Assembly (NCBI RefSeq): GCF_023856365.1
Contig: NC_064541.1
Location: 24,654,214 to 24,718,213 of the forward strand
Reading direction: 5' to 3'
DNA from: Brienomyrus brachyistius
Lineage: Eukaryota > Chordata > Actinopteri > Osteoglossiformes > Mormyridae
Length of the DNA: 64,000 nt
Position numbers and translations under genes: made by a program. This document shows, piece by piece, positions 35,386 through 56,799 of this stretch. The notes under the pieces were generated by a model. The model was not told the origin of the DNA. It worked only from the letters and a program-made list of their open reading frames with translations, and ran no database searches. Numbering within the stretch: position 1 is the first letter of the stretch; each line of letters opens with the position of its first letter.

Positions 35386-36164
35386 AAACTCATGAAAATA
35401 TTTAAGGGGTGTACAAAAAGCAAAAACAGCACATAAAAGAATTTAAAACCACAACTACAAAGAGAAGCATGGCAAACAATGTTTTATTATAATTCAATCC
35501 AACTGTTATTGCACAAATTTAATAGCAGCGTACCATTCGGTTTAGATGAAGGAGGCAATTCTTCTCACTATTTTACTACCTTTCAGAGTATTCATTTCAG
35601 GCTAACCTCAGCAGGGTTATGGGGGTGGAGAGAGGAAGACATCCCCAAGTTTAAAATGAGAAAACAGTCCAGGGATGTCCTCTATACACCTGCCTGTCCA
35701 TGGGATTTTTAGTTATTTTCTTGTGTAAAGTCAAACGTTTCAGTACTGGCACCCAAAATCAATTCCCTAGGCTTTAATCTAATTTAACAGAGGTGTTATT
35801 GCCAAGTCCCATTAAGCAACAGTAGCAGGAGAGAAAGAGTACACACTGTTCCTAGGGATAGTTAGATATGCTACTCCGATTAGAGCTACAAGATCATCCA
35901 TTCACAAACTAATATACTCAAAACTTAATTTCTCCCCAGTTTGAGGCTGAGAAATTAAGTCTCGGCTCAATAAAGATGGATTGATGGTTTAAGAAGCCAA
36001 TGAGTAGAGGAAAACTGTCACTTTAATGAACTGAAAATGTTCCTCATAGAAGTCCAGGGTGGGATGGTCCTGGATAAGAGGGGAAAGGAAAGTTAGATCG
36101 GTATGTTTGCATTTGATGCTACAAAGGCTCTTATTTTTATACACACCAAACTTTAATATACCTT

Positions 36165-36170
36165 TTTATT
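36165..36170 (-). terminator. Polyadenylation signal AATAAA of the ZP3-like gene
   Basis: AATAAA on the minus strand 58 bases after the stop codon, giving a very short 3' UTR as is common for egg-coat genes. Confidence 0.5.
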
Positions 36171-36227
36171 TAATGGAATACCATCCTCTGTATTTGCCAG
36201 CTACTCCCAGGAACTAATTTCATCTTC

Positions 36228-38575
36228 TTATTTCTCCTGCCACACAGAAGGCTCTCCCACCAACTTCTCTAAGGGGTCTTCCCAAGTCGTCTTTGAAAGA
36301 TCTTTCAGTAGCGGCACCTTCTCAGCCTCCACAGGATTGTCCCCATTTACAGGGAACACCACTATATCATGGCCTTGTCTGGAGATCATCCAAGGCCCAT
36401 TAGTGACCATAGTATTTATAGGCGGGGCCACAGTGTCAGGTCCTGAATGCAAGAATTCAATCCACAAAGTGGGAATGAGAACACTTGAAAAGAAACTCAT
36501 TTTAAAAGCAACTCACTTCACTGTGTACTTACGAAATTCTCCACCACACACAGAATCACAGCAGGAACACACAGAGGCTGGCCCATGCAGCTCCACCCAG
36601 CTTAAACAAGACAAGTTCAGTCATGACCACACTTCTACAGAGTATACAAGCAAAAAACTATATTTTGTGCAATAAACTCAGCCCCACAGGTTTCTGTACA
36701 TTTTAACAATGTGGAAAAACTTAATTTTTTTAATTTCTATACAAATAGAAATCTATATTTATACAAAATAAAATAAATATCACGATTTCGCTGAACGCGG
36801 GTAATCGCACGGACAGGCAGGCAGGCAAGGATCATGCAGGATGGCCAAAGTCGGGGTAAACTAGGGGTTTATTCCAGGGACGAAGCACGAACTAACATTG
36901 ATGAAGGACAGGGGACCAAGGCAAGACACGGACTGAAATACAAAGACTGGGCTAACAATCGGACACAGCTGGGTACGATCAGGGAAGCACACGTGGATGA
37001 TCAGGGGGCGTGGCACAGACGAGGATCGTACGAGCTGGGCGTGACAGTGTGCATTCCTTACCTTTTAGATTTCCTTTTGAAGTTGCATGACTTAGCACTT
37101 GAAGTCACAGCTTTCTTCCCAACAGCAATTGAACAATGCAGGTAAAGTTGCTATAAAACCAGAAGTTGTTAAATGACATTCCAATCACATTGAACGTAAA
37201 AGTCAAAGAGATTCACCTTTGCAGAAATATTTGGAAAAGCAAATGCATCGATTGTGAATCGCAGGGCATTCATTTTGTAAGAGAGAAACTTGGACCGACT
37301 CCTCCTCCTCTTGCTGTCCACCATGCACCTATAATCATAGTGTGTAGTAAGTAAAAATTCACAAGACAGAGACATAGATGAACTATATGTAACATTACCC
37401 AAAATTCTTAATAACATCCACTCGAGGCATAGACTCTGGTTTCTTAGACGGTGAAGCATAACAAGAGTTTACAAACACTTGCTCATTTTTGGCAATAAAA
37501 TTAGTGCTGGCCTCAAAGTATATAGGTTCACCAAGCACAAATCCTTCATTTGCCAGAGGTCTCTCCCAACGTGCTGTGGAAAGGAAGGCGGGGGGAGAGA
37601 CTCATTAACAAAACTTCCAGCTGAAACTTCCAATTATGCCAAACAATTAGAGAAACACCACAATTACCATTGTAAGTAGTGAGCTTAAATATACGCTTGC
37701 TCTTAAGACTCTTGAAGAGAGTGGTTTTGTTTACCTCGGGTAAGTAACCAACCTTGTAGGTGTAGTGAAACCTGAGAAAGAGACAACAATTATTACCCAT
37801 GTCCTGCTAGATCCTGAAAAAGCCATGCAGAATGTACCTGTTGTAGCGACACTGTATAGACAGTGAAAGTGGCTGAGCTCTCATAACTGGTTCATCAGCT
37901 TCAGGGCTATAATGGAGCATGTTTGAATACACCAGGTGCCCATTCATTGCCTGGAAATACAGCATGTACAGCCTGAAACTTTAACAACAGTAACTAAACA
38001 AAAATAGTAGTAGTACAATCTCTCACCATTCGCTTAGTTCCACACTCATTAAGACTATAATGGAAGTAATGGTAGTTTTTAGTAGATCGAGTAACACCAC
38101 AAGTTCCCAGGTACATCATGGACGACACAGACCTAAAGCCTAGCAATTGCTTATTGACACGCACTGAGAGCTTGTTGGAACCACACCACACCTCTACTCC
38201 TTTTGGGTTCTGGACAGGAGCCATTGAACCATGCCACAAATTAAATGGAGGAACCAGAAGACGCGTTATACTGCTAGGTATAGGTCTTCTGCCAACAACA
38301 GGCCTGAGGAGCTCTACATCTAAAAGAGGAGCCTCTGCTTGCAGAAACACAGGAAGAAAGTGCCACAATCTGGGCAGGGTGCCATTAGTCTCATTGTCCC
38401 ATGATCCTGGCCTGAGCACCTCAACTGTTGGCACTGTCTCTGAGAGCTGCTGCTCCATGGAAAGGTCACTGTGATTTGGACTACCACTGCCATACACACC
38501 TACTCTGGCCTCAACCAACTGGGGTGCACATAAAAAGAGAGTAAAACAACATGCTACTGTGCGAAACAGCAACAT
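36228..38575 (-). CDS. ZP3-like zona pellucida / egg envelope protein (7 exons, 465 aa)
   Basis: Minus-strand exons: 38575-38027, 37950-37838, 37771-37668, 37573-37399, 37328-37217, 37150-37062 and 36483-36228 with the stop. All are GT-AG and in frame. Residues 1-23 form a signal peptide (LLFRTVACCFTLFLCAP). Residues 24-127 are a poorly conserved N-region with N-glycosylation sites (NHS, NET, NGT). The ZP-N domain starts near 128 (VEVWCGSNKLSVRV; LGTCGVTR; YSLNECGTKRM). ZP-C follows with FHYTYKVGYLP, RWERPLANEGFVLGEPIYFEA, CMVDSKRRRSRSK and QLYLHCSIAVGK. Eight cysteines are present, enough for a ZP module. The last exon (residues 382-465) has no cysteine and lacks the CxCC block that closes fish ZP3 proteins, and no membrane segment is seen. 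A vitelline-envelope role is inferred from the family. It lies between fli1b and dyrk1b, which is not a conserved neighbourhood that I know. Confidence 0.85.
36785..37045. repeat. Fish interspersed repeat in the last ZP-gene intron
   Basis: Starts near ACGCGGGTAATCGCACGGAC and runs through GGGGTTTATTCCAGGGACG, AAGACACGGACTGAAATAC and GGGGGCGTGGCACAGACGAG to GAGCTGGGCGTGACAG. Its right end is only about 16 bases from the exon 6 splice donor (37061-37060). Confidence 0.6.
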
Positions 38576-38683
38576 TATTTACACCACCATAAGCCAAAGA
38601 CTAGACAACCAATGTCCCTAACCAACCTATCGCCTATTAAGTATTTCCAAACACATCACAAAAAAACCTATTAATATCTGACA

Positions 38684-38722
38684 CAGGTGCGTCTCAATTT
38701 ACTATACAATTACAATCACCTG
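38684..38722 (-). promoter_or_regulatory. Paired E-boxes upstream of the ZP3-like gene
   Basis: CAGGTG at 38684-38689 and CACCTG at 38717-38722 (the same E-box read on opposite strands) lie about 110 and 145 bases upstream of the ATG. Oocyte FIGLA/E-protein dimers activate ZP genes through CANNTG boxes near the promoter; that is family knowledge. Two boxes this close fit, but no experiment backs them and no clear TATA was found. Confidence 0.4.
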
Positions 38723-40129
38723 GTGTCGGAAACCCGCTAAAATTTTGTTCGAACTACTGTATTTAACCGAATGAAATAAGTAATTACCGCCGCAATGTCT
38801 TTGCATGGGTGAGTATGAAACACTCCGCTGTTTACGCGCTGCAATTGATATAAGGACTTTAGATTTGTTCTTTATTTATTATAATGACTTCATGTAAAGA
38901 AACTCCATTAGTAGAAGCAGAACATGAACCCATATTTCAAAAGGGAAACTAACGAGGAAAACATTCCAATAAAAAAAAAAAACATAAAATCATAACTATT
39001 TCAAAGAAGACACAATAACCGAGTTCTTATAATAGAGTTAACCTGGGTTCTCCAAGGGGGTATTTTTCGTATGTCGCGTAACACATCCAAGATCAGAGGA
39101 CTCATCTCTTATCTTCTAATTGTGGATACGTTTTTCCTGCTATTTCGGTTCTCCAAATCACGACAGAATTGGATTAGAAAGGTGACTTTAATCATCTGAG
39201 ATAATTGCGCACTCCAGCGGTCATTAACTAGGCTACATATACAGACACTTGAAACCATGATCGGCTGTATAAAGTTGCAAAAGCGCAATGCTTCATCCCA
39301 GCAAATGATACGCAACATAGGAAACACAGCGTACCAAACAAACGCGGGCAAAACATGACGACGACTAACAAAAAGTGACTAACAAGTACTTGTTAATAAA
39401 GATAGCAATATTCATTTTAAGAAATGTCATATAATTTATTAATGAGTCAACGTTTCTCAGCAGTACAGTTTTTTACCGTCTTCATCTCCTGCATCGAAAT
39501 CTTTCCGCGTCAAGGGTTGTGGGGTTTGTGTATTACCTACTTTCTCCCCAAAAAAAAACTATCCGGCTGCGTTTGCATGTACCGGCATACCCCGTGTGTA
39601 ATTGTAAATAACCCTTGTATTGTTATAGTTTAGCTGCATTCTCTATTGTGACGCCTGTGTTGCCCGTGTCTTATATGCCCTGTACGATCCTCTCGTGTCT
39701 CTATAGTATTGTATAAATTACCCACCGTGAGTGCACTTGACGGTCCAAAGTCTAACAATGTGTTTTACTCTAGTAAGCAGTTGTTTTTGTTCTTTGCTGC
39801 TGTCAGGATGTTTCAGTTCGCCTGGGATTTATTATAGAAGTGGGTTCTGGGAAGTGATCTGATTGGTGCAGGTGGAGCGAACTACTCGTCAAAATCATCC
39901 GGCAAGTCTGCTCCAGCCTCGTGGACCTCCAGGCAGTGGTGAGACGGTGAAGCAGAAGAGGGTCCCTGCCGGGGAGAAGACATCTGGGGCGGAGATGCTA
40001 GTTTGCTGGGCTGCGGCAAGAAGGGGCACCGGCTACGCTGTTACCTGGGAGCCTCCCCCAAGCCCGTCAGTACTATAAAACATTTGTAAATGAGCTAAGT
40101 CCTATATTATGCAGTGTATATAATTATAT

Positions 40130-40270
40130 ATTAAACTCAGGAGACCATATAGAATCATGGTCAGAAGCAATTATTACAGTCTTACAAAAAGAAGGAAAAG
40201 ACCCCATGCAACGTAGCAGCTATCGGCCAATAAGCCTCCTATGTGTAGATTACATAATAGAATATTAAAA
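40130..40270 (+). pseudogene. L1-clade LINE fragment
   Basis: Translates to SWSEAIITVLQKEGKDPMQR then SSYRPISLLCVDYII, the start of a fish L1 reverse transcriptase domain. It is truncated on both sides. Confidence 0.75.
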
Positions 40271-40772
40271 ATGTTTTTGCCTCTTCAAGATGGAAAATGT
40301 ACAAACTTCCTTTTTGGTATGACTATTTAGCACCAACATTTTATTTTATTTAATTGCATATTTTTTCTTTTACTTGTACCTTAAATTAACGTAATTTTAA
40401 ATAATGTCGATGAATGTTTGATTATATGGAAATATGAAAAGAAATAAAAGTTAAAAAAATCAAGTGTTCTTTAAAACTCCTTGTGGAAAATTGGAAATTG
40501 TTATTGTGTTCATTGAGATATCGATTAAAATCTTACTTTTCAAAGGGGGAGTACTCATTTATACTGAGCACTAGCTGTATGTAGTAATTGACAGGCCTAG
40601 ACGCGAATATCATTTTTGTAATTCGAATGCAAGGACGTAACACGAATCAACTGAGTCTACGTCAGGGCCCTAACAGGTATAGCTAGCTAGCTGGTAGATC
40701 AAAGCTCTCAAACAGGGGGTTTTGTGGGCAATATTGTTTTTTGAATGGTAGTCATATCCCTATATAATGCTA

Positions 40773-41165
40773 GTTCATACTTCTCCGCATAAGCCCGACA
40801 CTCGCGTATCCATTCCGCGTATGCGTACATGGAAACGTTCATAGTTCTCCGGTCAAGCCACATACTGTGCACATGAGCACGTGTTTCATTTATGTTTTTA
40901 TTAATAATGACAATATGAATTATTATTCTCATAGTCCCTGCACACATACCAAGTATCACATACACACGCATTTACATATATGTAACAGTTTTGTTACCAT
41001 GTAAACAGTCTGTAGGGTTTGCAAACTACCCCAATGCCCGAACAAATGTTGGTATTTAAAGCGGACGCTAACGAATCGATCATGAGTTTGTCCAGAGCTG
41101 CACGTACACTGCCACGATGACGTCAAACGCGACCGCTAGTACGCGTATGAAGAAGTATGATACGT
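40773..41165. mobile_element. Possible CG-rich inverted-repeat element
   Basis: TTCATACTTCTCCGCATAAG at the left faces GTATGAAGAAGTATGATACG at the right, both with CGCGTA motifs inside. The arms are imperfect and the target duplication was not found, so this is tentative. Confidence 0.35.
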
Positions 41166-41939
41166 AAGGCCTTTAGGTTCGAAACATCTTAAACTTTTCG
41201 CCTAGAGGCAGAATTATTTCACACCCACAGACGGAAAAAATACACGCGTAAAGACGGCAATAATTCACACATTAACATTTCATGCCTACAAAAGCGGCAA
41301 TAATTCCCATGTTAATCTTTCATGCCTTCAGACGATATTTTACCTCTACAGACAGCCATATATCTCCGCATACAGGGGCATTTTGTAATATGTCGATTAA
41401 AACAAAATGATCTTTCAAAATAAAAGCACCATTAACGTCTTACCACAAGCACCATAAAAAGTCGAATTCTTCGCTGTTTGCTTATTATCCTGTGTGGCAT
41501 TTTTATACGTAACCTATGTCAAAAAAAAAAAAAAAAAAACACAAAAGATATTATACTGCATAGACACTCTTCTATGGTAGTTTGTAAATTCTTTCTATAC
41601 CTTCCTACAGTGAACTATCGGAGAACTGTGTATTTCCCTGGTCAGACTTTGATGTGCTTAGTGCATCTTATGTAAGCTGCCTTACGAATGTATTTTTGTC
41701 ATTATTTTTATATTTAAATCACTACTTTTTATCTTTTGTTCAATCCTTACCTATTCCACAAGTTCTCTAAATTGACTGACAACCTCCAATACCTTGCACA
41801 GTGTATATTCTATCTATCAATGTACACATCAAAATTTGCGGTATGGAAATCGCGAAAATGTTAAAGTACCGCTATTTGAAAGTGTGAATTACTGTCATCT
41901 TTACGCGTGGATGCTGGCTCTAGGTGAAAAGTTCAAGAA

Positions 41940-42310
41940 GTTTTTGCCCTAATGGATTTTCCGAGACCATCTCGGATTTTGGTCGTCCGTGCTGGAAAAA
42001 CGAATTGTATGAACCAGGCTTAAGGCGACAAAGATACGAAGATTCAATGATGCCCAGAATGATGAGTATTTCAGGAAGGAATTTAATGATCAGAGCCTGG
42101 CTTGCAGGATTATCTGAACGCAAAGTAAGTGATGCAAAATAATGGGGATATATTTTCTCTGGAAAAATTGGACATGACGTCAAGTACCTTTTATATGGCG
42201 TACTTTATAGAGCTGCAGCCAACGCATTCTTCGTAGTTGATTTTGTGTCGTTTCCGAGACCACCCCGGATTTTTTATTCGTCCATGCTGGAAAAAGGAAT
42301 TTCATTCTGG
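41940..42310. repeat. Direct repeat pair, unclassified
   Basis: TTCCGAGACCATCTCGGATTTT (split: TTCCGAGACCA, CTCGGATTTT) followed by CGTCCGTGCTGGAAAAA at about 41958-42001 recurs as TTCCGAGACCACC, CCGGATTTTT, CGTCCATGCTGGAAAAA at about 42251-42297. Origin unknown. Confidence 0.5.
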
Positions 42311-45300
42311 GACACAGAATGACCCGGAACCTTTACCTTTCGTCTGTGTGCGTTAATAACGCTCTCATATTCAGTCAGAGGTATAACCGATTAATAGAAA
42401 GAAACTATACTGTCTTTTTAAACAATGAAATACGCTCAAGGAATGTACTGTATCTTTAGCTAACCAATTTCATGAAAAGGCACGCACGACACACACTGCA
42501 TAGTCAGTCGGCATGTTCAAAGCTTCCTTAGTAAAACACAGCTACAATATAAATGGAGCAAAAACGAGAACAATGACCGGCTACAAAATAAAAATCCAGC
42601 CAAAAAATAACGTCTTACATCACACAACATGCGATAGGAACTGAATTATATGGTGAAAACAGTGATTGATTCGTAGTTGTTGTATTACCTAGGGTGACTT
42701 TATACCGTAAAGGCTGCTTGTTATATTTTACCTAATACTTTTAAAATATAAGGTGGAAGGTATGACGTGGTAGGTCATAACTAATCCAAAAAGCGATTAC
42801 ATTATTGAGTAAGTATTAGTTATCAATGTATTCAAAATACGGGATATTACGCTGTTATGTAGCATTATAATTTTAAAAAGACCTAAACAAACCTTTAGAA
42901 TGGTATCGCTATGTGCAATATTTTGGTCAATGAATGGGTGTCCAGGAATTCTACAGCAGTGAGGTAGCAACCCTAGCACGTAGTCGAAGAAATTGTGACA
43001 TTTTTCTGTCTTCCGAAGCCCTCACCACCGCATTACCGTTTCCCCTCGTACCACCTCCCAGAAAGTAATCTGGAGTCGCATGCAACTGTAGCATGTGTTT
43101 GCTGCATATGTCGAGTAATGTAATGTTATTTCACTTGCACAACAGTCTGAAATCAAATCAGACAAAGTGTTACGCAAGATGGGTAATTAATGTGTTTTTT
43201 ATTCGAAAACTGTCGGGTATATCGGATTATAGCCGTCCCCGCGGCGAAATATTCCAAGCATTTGTAAAATTACATAGCAGTACTTACACTCCCTAGTGTT
43301 CTTCTTTCTTGAACATCTTAGGCAATTTAATGCATTGCGGAGTTTAACCTTGTATAAACGTCGAAGGCCATAGGTTACATTTTTTTGTTTAATATTTGGC
43401 CCGTGGGTACCTTGTCGTACTAGCGTCGTCTCCTAACCTGAAAAATACCCATTTCGGAAAACATCTTGCTTATCACGATTTAACAAGAAACCTAAATGAT
43501 ATCGGTTAAGAACTATCTGGGATGGCGAATATATTTATCATACATATTTGACAGGCCATAAAAAGATAGATTCTCTGCCCCATTCAACGCAACAATTTGT
43601 AAAATCGGTGTAGCTTTGCATATCACTTATCTGAATATCAGAATCGCCTAGTTGACGTAAGTCAACAATATAACTGTCCCCGTCTGCCCGTTTTACTACC
43701 ATACATTCCAATTTTTGTGCTACCGACACAGCTATCTTAAATATACTGTCAGATGGATTGATTGCTCACCAAAACAGATGACTTTCAACTCCGGACTATC
43801 GCCCACAGCAGTATTAATCGTTGTCATGCTGATTGAATAAAATGAAAGCTTTTACATGTATAGATGCAGACTGTAGTAGCATTTAGGAAATTGTCTTGTA
43901 TGTCAGTAAGAAAGACAATATACTTGACAATCACCTGAATGTAGAAAACTAATATGCCAATTTTATTTATAGCTGTAGGTTTTAGAACACTTTGTAGACG
44001 TTAAGGTATTTCTGTTATGATAAATGTACAATAAGCTGCTTAAATTTCAGTCTTATTTATATACATACATACATACATATACATTATATATACACATACA
44101 CACAGCTACGTCAAGTGGTTCAATTAGTTATTCTGACGTATTGAAAAGGTATACATTTTTTTAGGCAAGCTAAGCCGTCAAACTGCCCAAAACTGCTGGA
44201 AGATAAATACCAGCCACTATTCAGTGTCTAAATAAGATTGAAGGCTAAAGTCTTTATATACCTACTTCACATTAAAATACCAAGTCCTCCCAAAATATTT
44301 ACTTATCTGTAAGAAGTAAAACATTCTTTCCCAAGTTTCCTGTGAATAAGTATACTATTAATAATAATGTGATTCATTCAATCACTTACCGTGCATTGAC
44401 CGTCCCATCCAGTGTTTTCCCCCATTTAACCATATGTGAAAGTAACAATACCTGAAAAAATATTGTCGATGAACACCTTGGACGACGACTTCTGTGAAAC
44501 TGGTAAACGCAACTCGATGACCAATAAAACATTTCCTCATGCTGGTGTCATGATGCTTAAATGTGTCGTTCACGGGCATACAGGAATATCTATAGGATCG
44601 AAAATCAATCTGATACATACAAGAAAATCCCCAATACCAAGTTTCCCCAAAGTGTGCAAAACCATAATCACTGCCTAAGAACATAAATGTTCCTGAGTTT
44701 AAGATATACTGTGAGTACCAGATTCAAAAAAGCCTCCTAATGAGAGATGAAAGACACAGTTGGTCCCATTTCTTTTCAGAGCAGTAGCCACGTAAACCAA
44801 GCCACCTTGTTATATATAAAAATAGTTTTCACATTTTAGACAAAAGTTGTAGTGCTTTGACATAGTAATATTGGATGGTCTTCAGTCACTGCTCTCCATT
44901 ACTTTTGACTGTTCACACTCAGCATGTACCCTGAACTATAGAATTGCTAAAATTTCCCCCATCTTAACTGATACTACCACGATTTAACTCATTTAGCTAC
45001 GTTTCTTTAACAGAAGTAATATAAATGCTAATAAACAGGTGCGCACTCCAGCTGTATTAATTTCATAAAAACAATACCAACTTCCATTCTCCGAACAAGA
45101 AGTTTTTTCCCCCAACTGGTAGTAACATTATTATCACAAGGACCATAATTTCACCAAGTCTAACGTAATATAATGGACTCACACCAGAAGGGTTGTTCAC
45201 TGCTTGCCGTCAGTTGTCCAAGACATGTGGGGGTGGGGAAAGTCTCCCTACAGCTGCACAAGACCTTCAGTTAGGAACACATGCAAATATATCCAGCAAC

Positions 45301-45479
45301 AGCAAGACCCAAAACTGGAACCTCACCTAGATTTCTGCCATAGTCAGACTAATAACTCTCACAAATCCGAGAAGGATTCAAGTGTTTAACCAATGAACAC
45401 CCATCCCTTCCCCCGAAAGCATTATTGTTGAATGCAGTTTGACGGTGACTGTACTATGGTGGCCACTTTATCATTAATT

Positions 45480-46380
45480 CCCCTCCCAGTTTATTTCTCC
45501 CCTTAAGTTTTGTTTACAAATAATTTAAAACAAGACTGCATTCCTATTATAAACTATATTTTATGCCCAGCTTACCTGCAAAAACAAGAAACAGCAAAAC
45601 AATATTTCTTTAAATATTAATAAATACATGAGATGCAGTAGCTTATTTTTTCCTTTTTTTCTTAAGCAGGAGGGTTAAAAAGTTTATTAATTTATTTTTA
45701 TTTATGTATTTATCTGTTTTCTTTAGCAGCAATCCGAACATGGTTGAAAGTGGAGATAGCAGCCAAGAGAGAAGTTTCTTTTTTTTGACTTGATGGCAAA
45801 CTGCACTCACAGGGGGTTCTGAGGTGGGAGTGGGGTTAAAAAAAAAAGTAAAAAAAAAAAAGAGAACAGAAGAGAGGGAGAAGGGGGTGTTAAGTCAGAG
45901 AGTGTAGAGGGTGAGGAGGAGTCAGGGGCATTAACATGTCCTGTAATATTTAAGCCCTCTCCTCCAGCTCAATCCTGTCTCCACAACTTCTCTTCACTCT
46001 AACAGAAACAGGGGATGAGAGAAACAGACAGTGAGCGAGATCTGGCTGAGAATAGCCATAGATAATCCAACCCACAGTTTATCTTTCATGTATCTTTTTG
46101 TTGTTGAGTCAGGTGTTGAGATGAAGAAAAAACATAACCGAAAAAAGAAAAAAACAGGGAAGCATTTTGGTTTTCCTTCAAGCAAAATGGTTTGTTTTTC
46201 ATAACCCCCAGTCATATTGTACCCCTTCTCCTAACTTCTGCAAATATTCTTGAAATAGCATCTTTTTTGGTGTGCCCCCCATTGTACTGACATTTGTCAT
46301 TTAATTTATTCAGTTAGTATGTAAACCAGTTGAAAAAAAGACAAAGAGAAAGGAAAATGGTAACAAAACCTGTGTGTGTA

Positions 46381-46414
<34 letters not shown>

Positions 46415-47111
46415 GGGGAGAATTACCAGAGTGAGGGGAAATATTTTTTCTGTGTGTGCATATGTGTGTGGATACACGTCCCCACTTTAGGAAAGAAAAA
46501 TAAATTACATGAATTGTTAAATAAATAACCCACGAAAACCAAACCCTGCGCTTATTTCTGTTCTCTCCCACATTTTCCCTCCTCGTGTAGTGAATTTTAA
46601 TAAATTAACAATTTACAATTTACGCCTAGAATTCAGAAAAAAAAACTGACATAAAATATAGCGCAGGGGTATTAATCACACTTCTCTCCATTCATTCTTC
46701 ACAACCTGTTCCAATTCTTAAACTATACCTCTCCCTTCATGGTTTCCATATTCCAAAAACAACCCAAAAACAAATCTCGCTGCGATCCTGTCCTGAAATC
46801 ACATAAAATTGAATAATAATAATAAAAACATACTTTCTGAAACTTTTGATGCCACCTGTGTAAACCCCCTTTCTCTGCTTCAATAAAAGAAATGGAAAAC
46901 TGAAAAAGAACCATATTTTCCAAGAACCCTTTCACCACCCTCTGAATCTCACATGCAAAACAAAAACTTCCTTTGATATTTCACAACTTTGTCTGTATAT
47001 TGGGCTCTGTATGTTTGACCATCTTTTTGTGTTTGTGGGTGTATTTGTCTGCGTGTATTTTCATTATGTTTCATTAAAATTGTATGGCTTTTGGAATTTG
47101 TTCAAGATTTA
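45480..47111 (-). other. dyrk1b: Probable 3' UTR of dyrk1b
   Basis: Follows the dyrk1b stop codon. It holds AT-rich DNA, purine/pyrimidine-rich stretches and a (TG)n microsatellite (46378-46412, read as (CA)n in the transcript). Several AATAAA hexamers exist on the minus strand, for example 45495-45490. The exact end cannot be chosen from sequence alone. Confidence 0.4.
46378..46412. repeat. (TG)n microsatellite
   Basis: GT/GTAT repeat within the probable dyrk1b 3' UTR. Confidence 0.9.
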
Positions 47112-56352
<9,241 letters not shown>

Positions 56353-56639
56353 CTGCACGGGACCAGAAGAAGAGAAGGGACAACATAGATAAATGACCTG
56401 CTGACAAGACTATCAAAAGAAAAACCATGGACATTGATGATGTTCAGTTCATTGCCACATGCCACAATGAAGTGAGCTGAAATGTACCAGCACATGAGCC
56501 TTGCAACACAAGCTAGGGTCATTTTCACCCTGCCACCTTAGCATGGTATGGCTTTGAATAAGAGGTGTTGGAAGAAAACGGTTCTTAATTGAAAATGGGA
56601 CTTTGACAACTTCTTCGCAATGCATTTTGTAAGATTTCT

Positions 56640-56780
56640 GTCCAGGAAAAACCATCCATCCATCCATGCATACACCTTCCAACCACTTATCCAATAAAAG
56701 GCTGGGGGGCCGAAGCAGCATGAGACATTAGGCAGAGAGGATACCAGTTCATTCCAGGGCCAAGGAGACACATTATAGGC
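56640..56780 (-). mobile_element. Diverged SINE 3' region, reverse orientation
   Basis: CCATCCATCCATGCATACAC, CAACCACTTATCCAATAAAA and TACCAGTTCATTCCAGGGCC correspond to the mirrored tail of the ATGGATGGAT-ending SINE-like repeats. Located just upstream of the first recognised dyrk1b exon. Confidence 0.5.
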
Positions 56781-56799
56781 CATTTAGAAATCTCAGCTT

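Larger units (their letters stand above)
38723..45479. other. Gene-poor spacer between the ZP gene and dyrk1b
   Basis: Apart from the L1 piece, the inverted-repeat element and the direct repeat pair listed separately, I see only AT-rich DNA with short runs: an A tract at 41521-41540 and a TACATACA tract near 44060-44100. All open frames are short, without domains or plausible splice sites. Confidence 0.5.

Noticed and set aside
38118..38474. 118-codon open frame on plus
   Set aside because: Antisense to the first exon of the ZP3-like gene.
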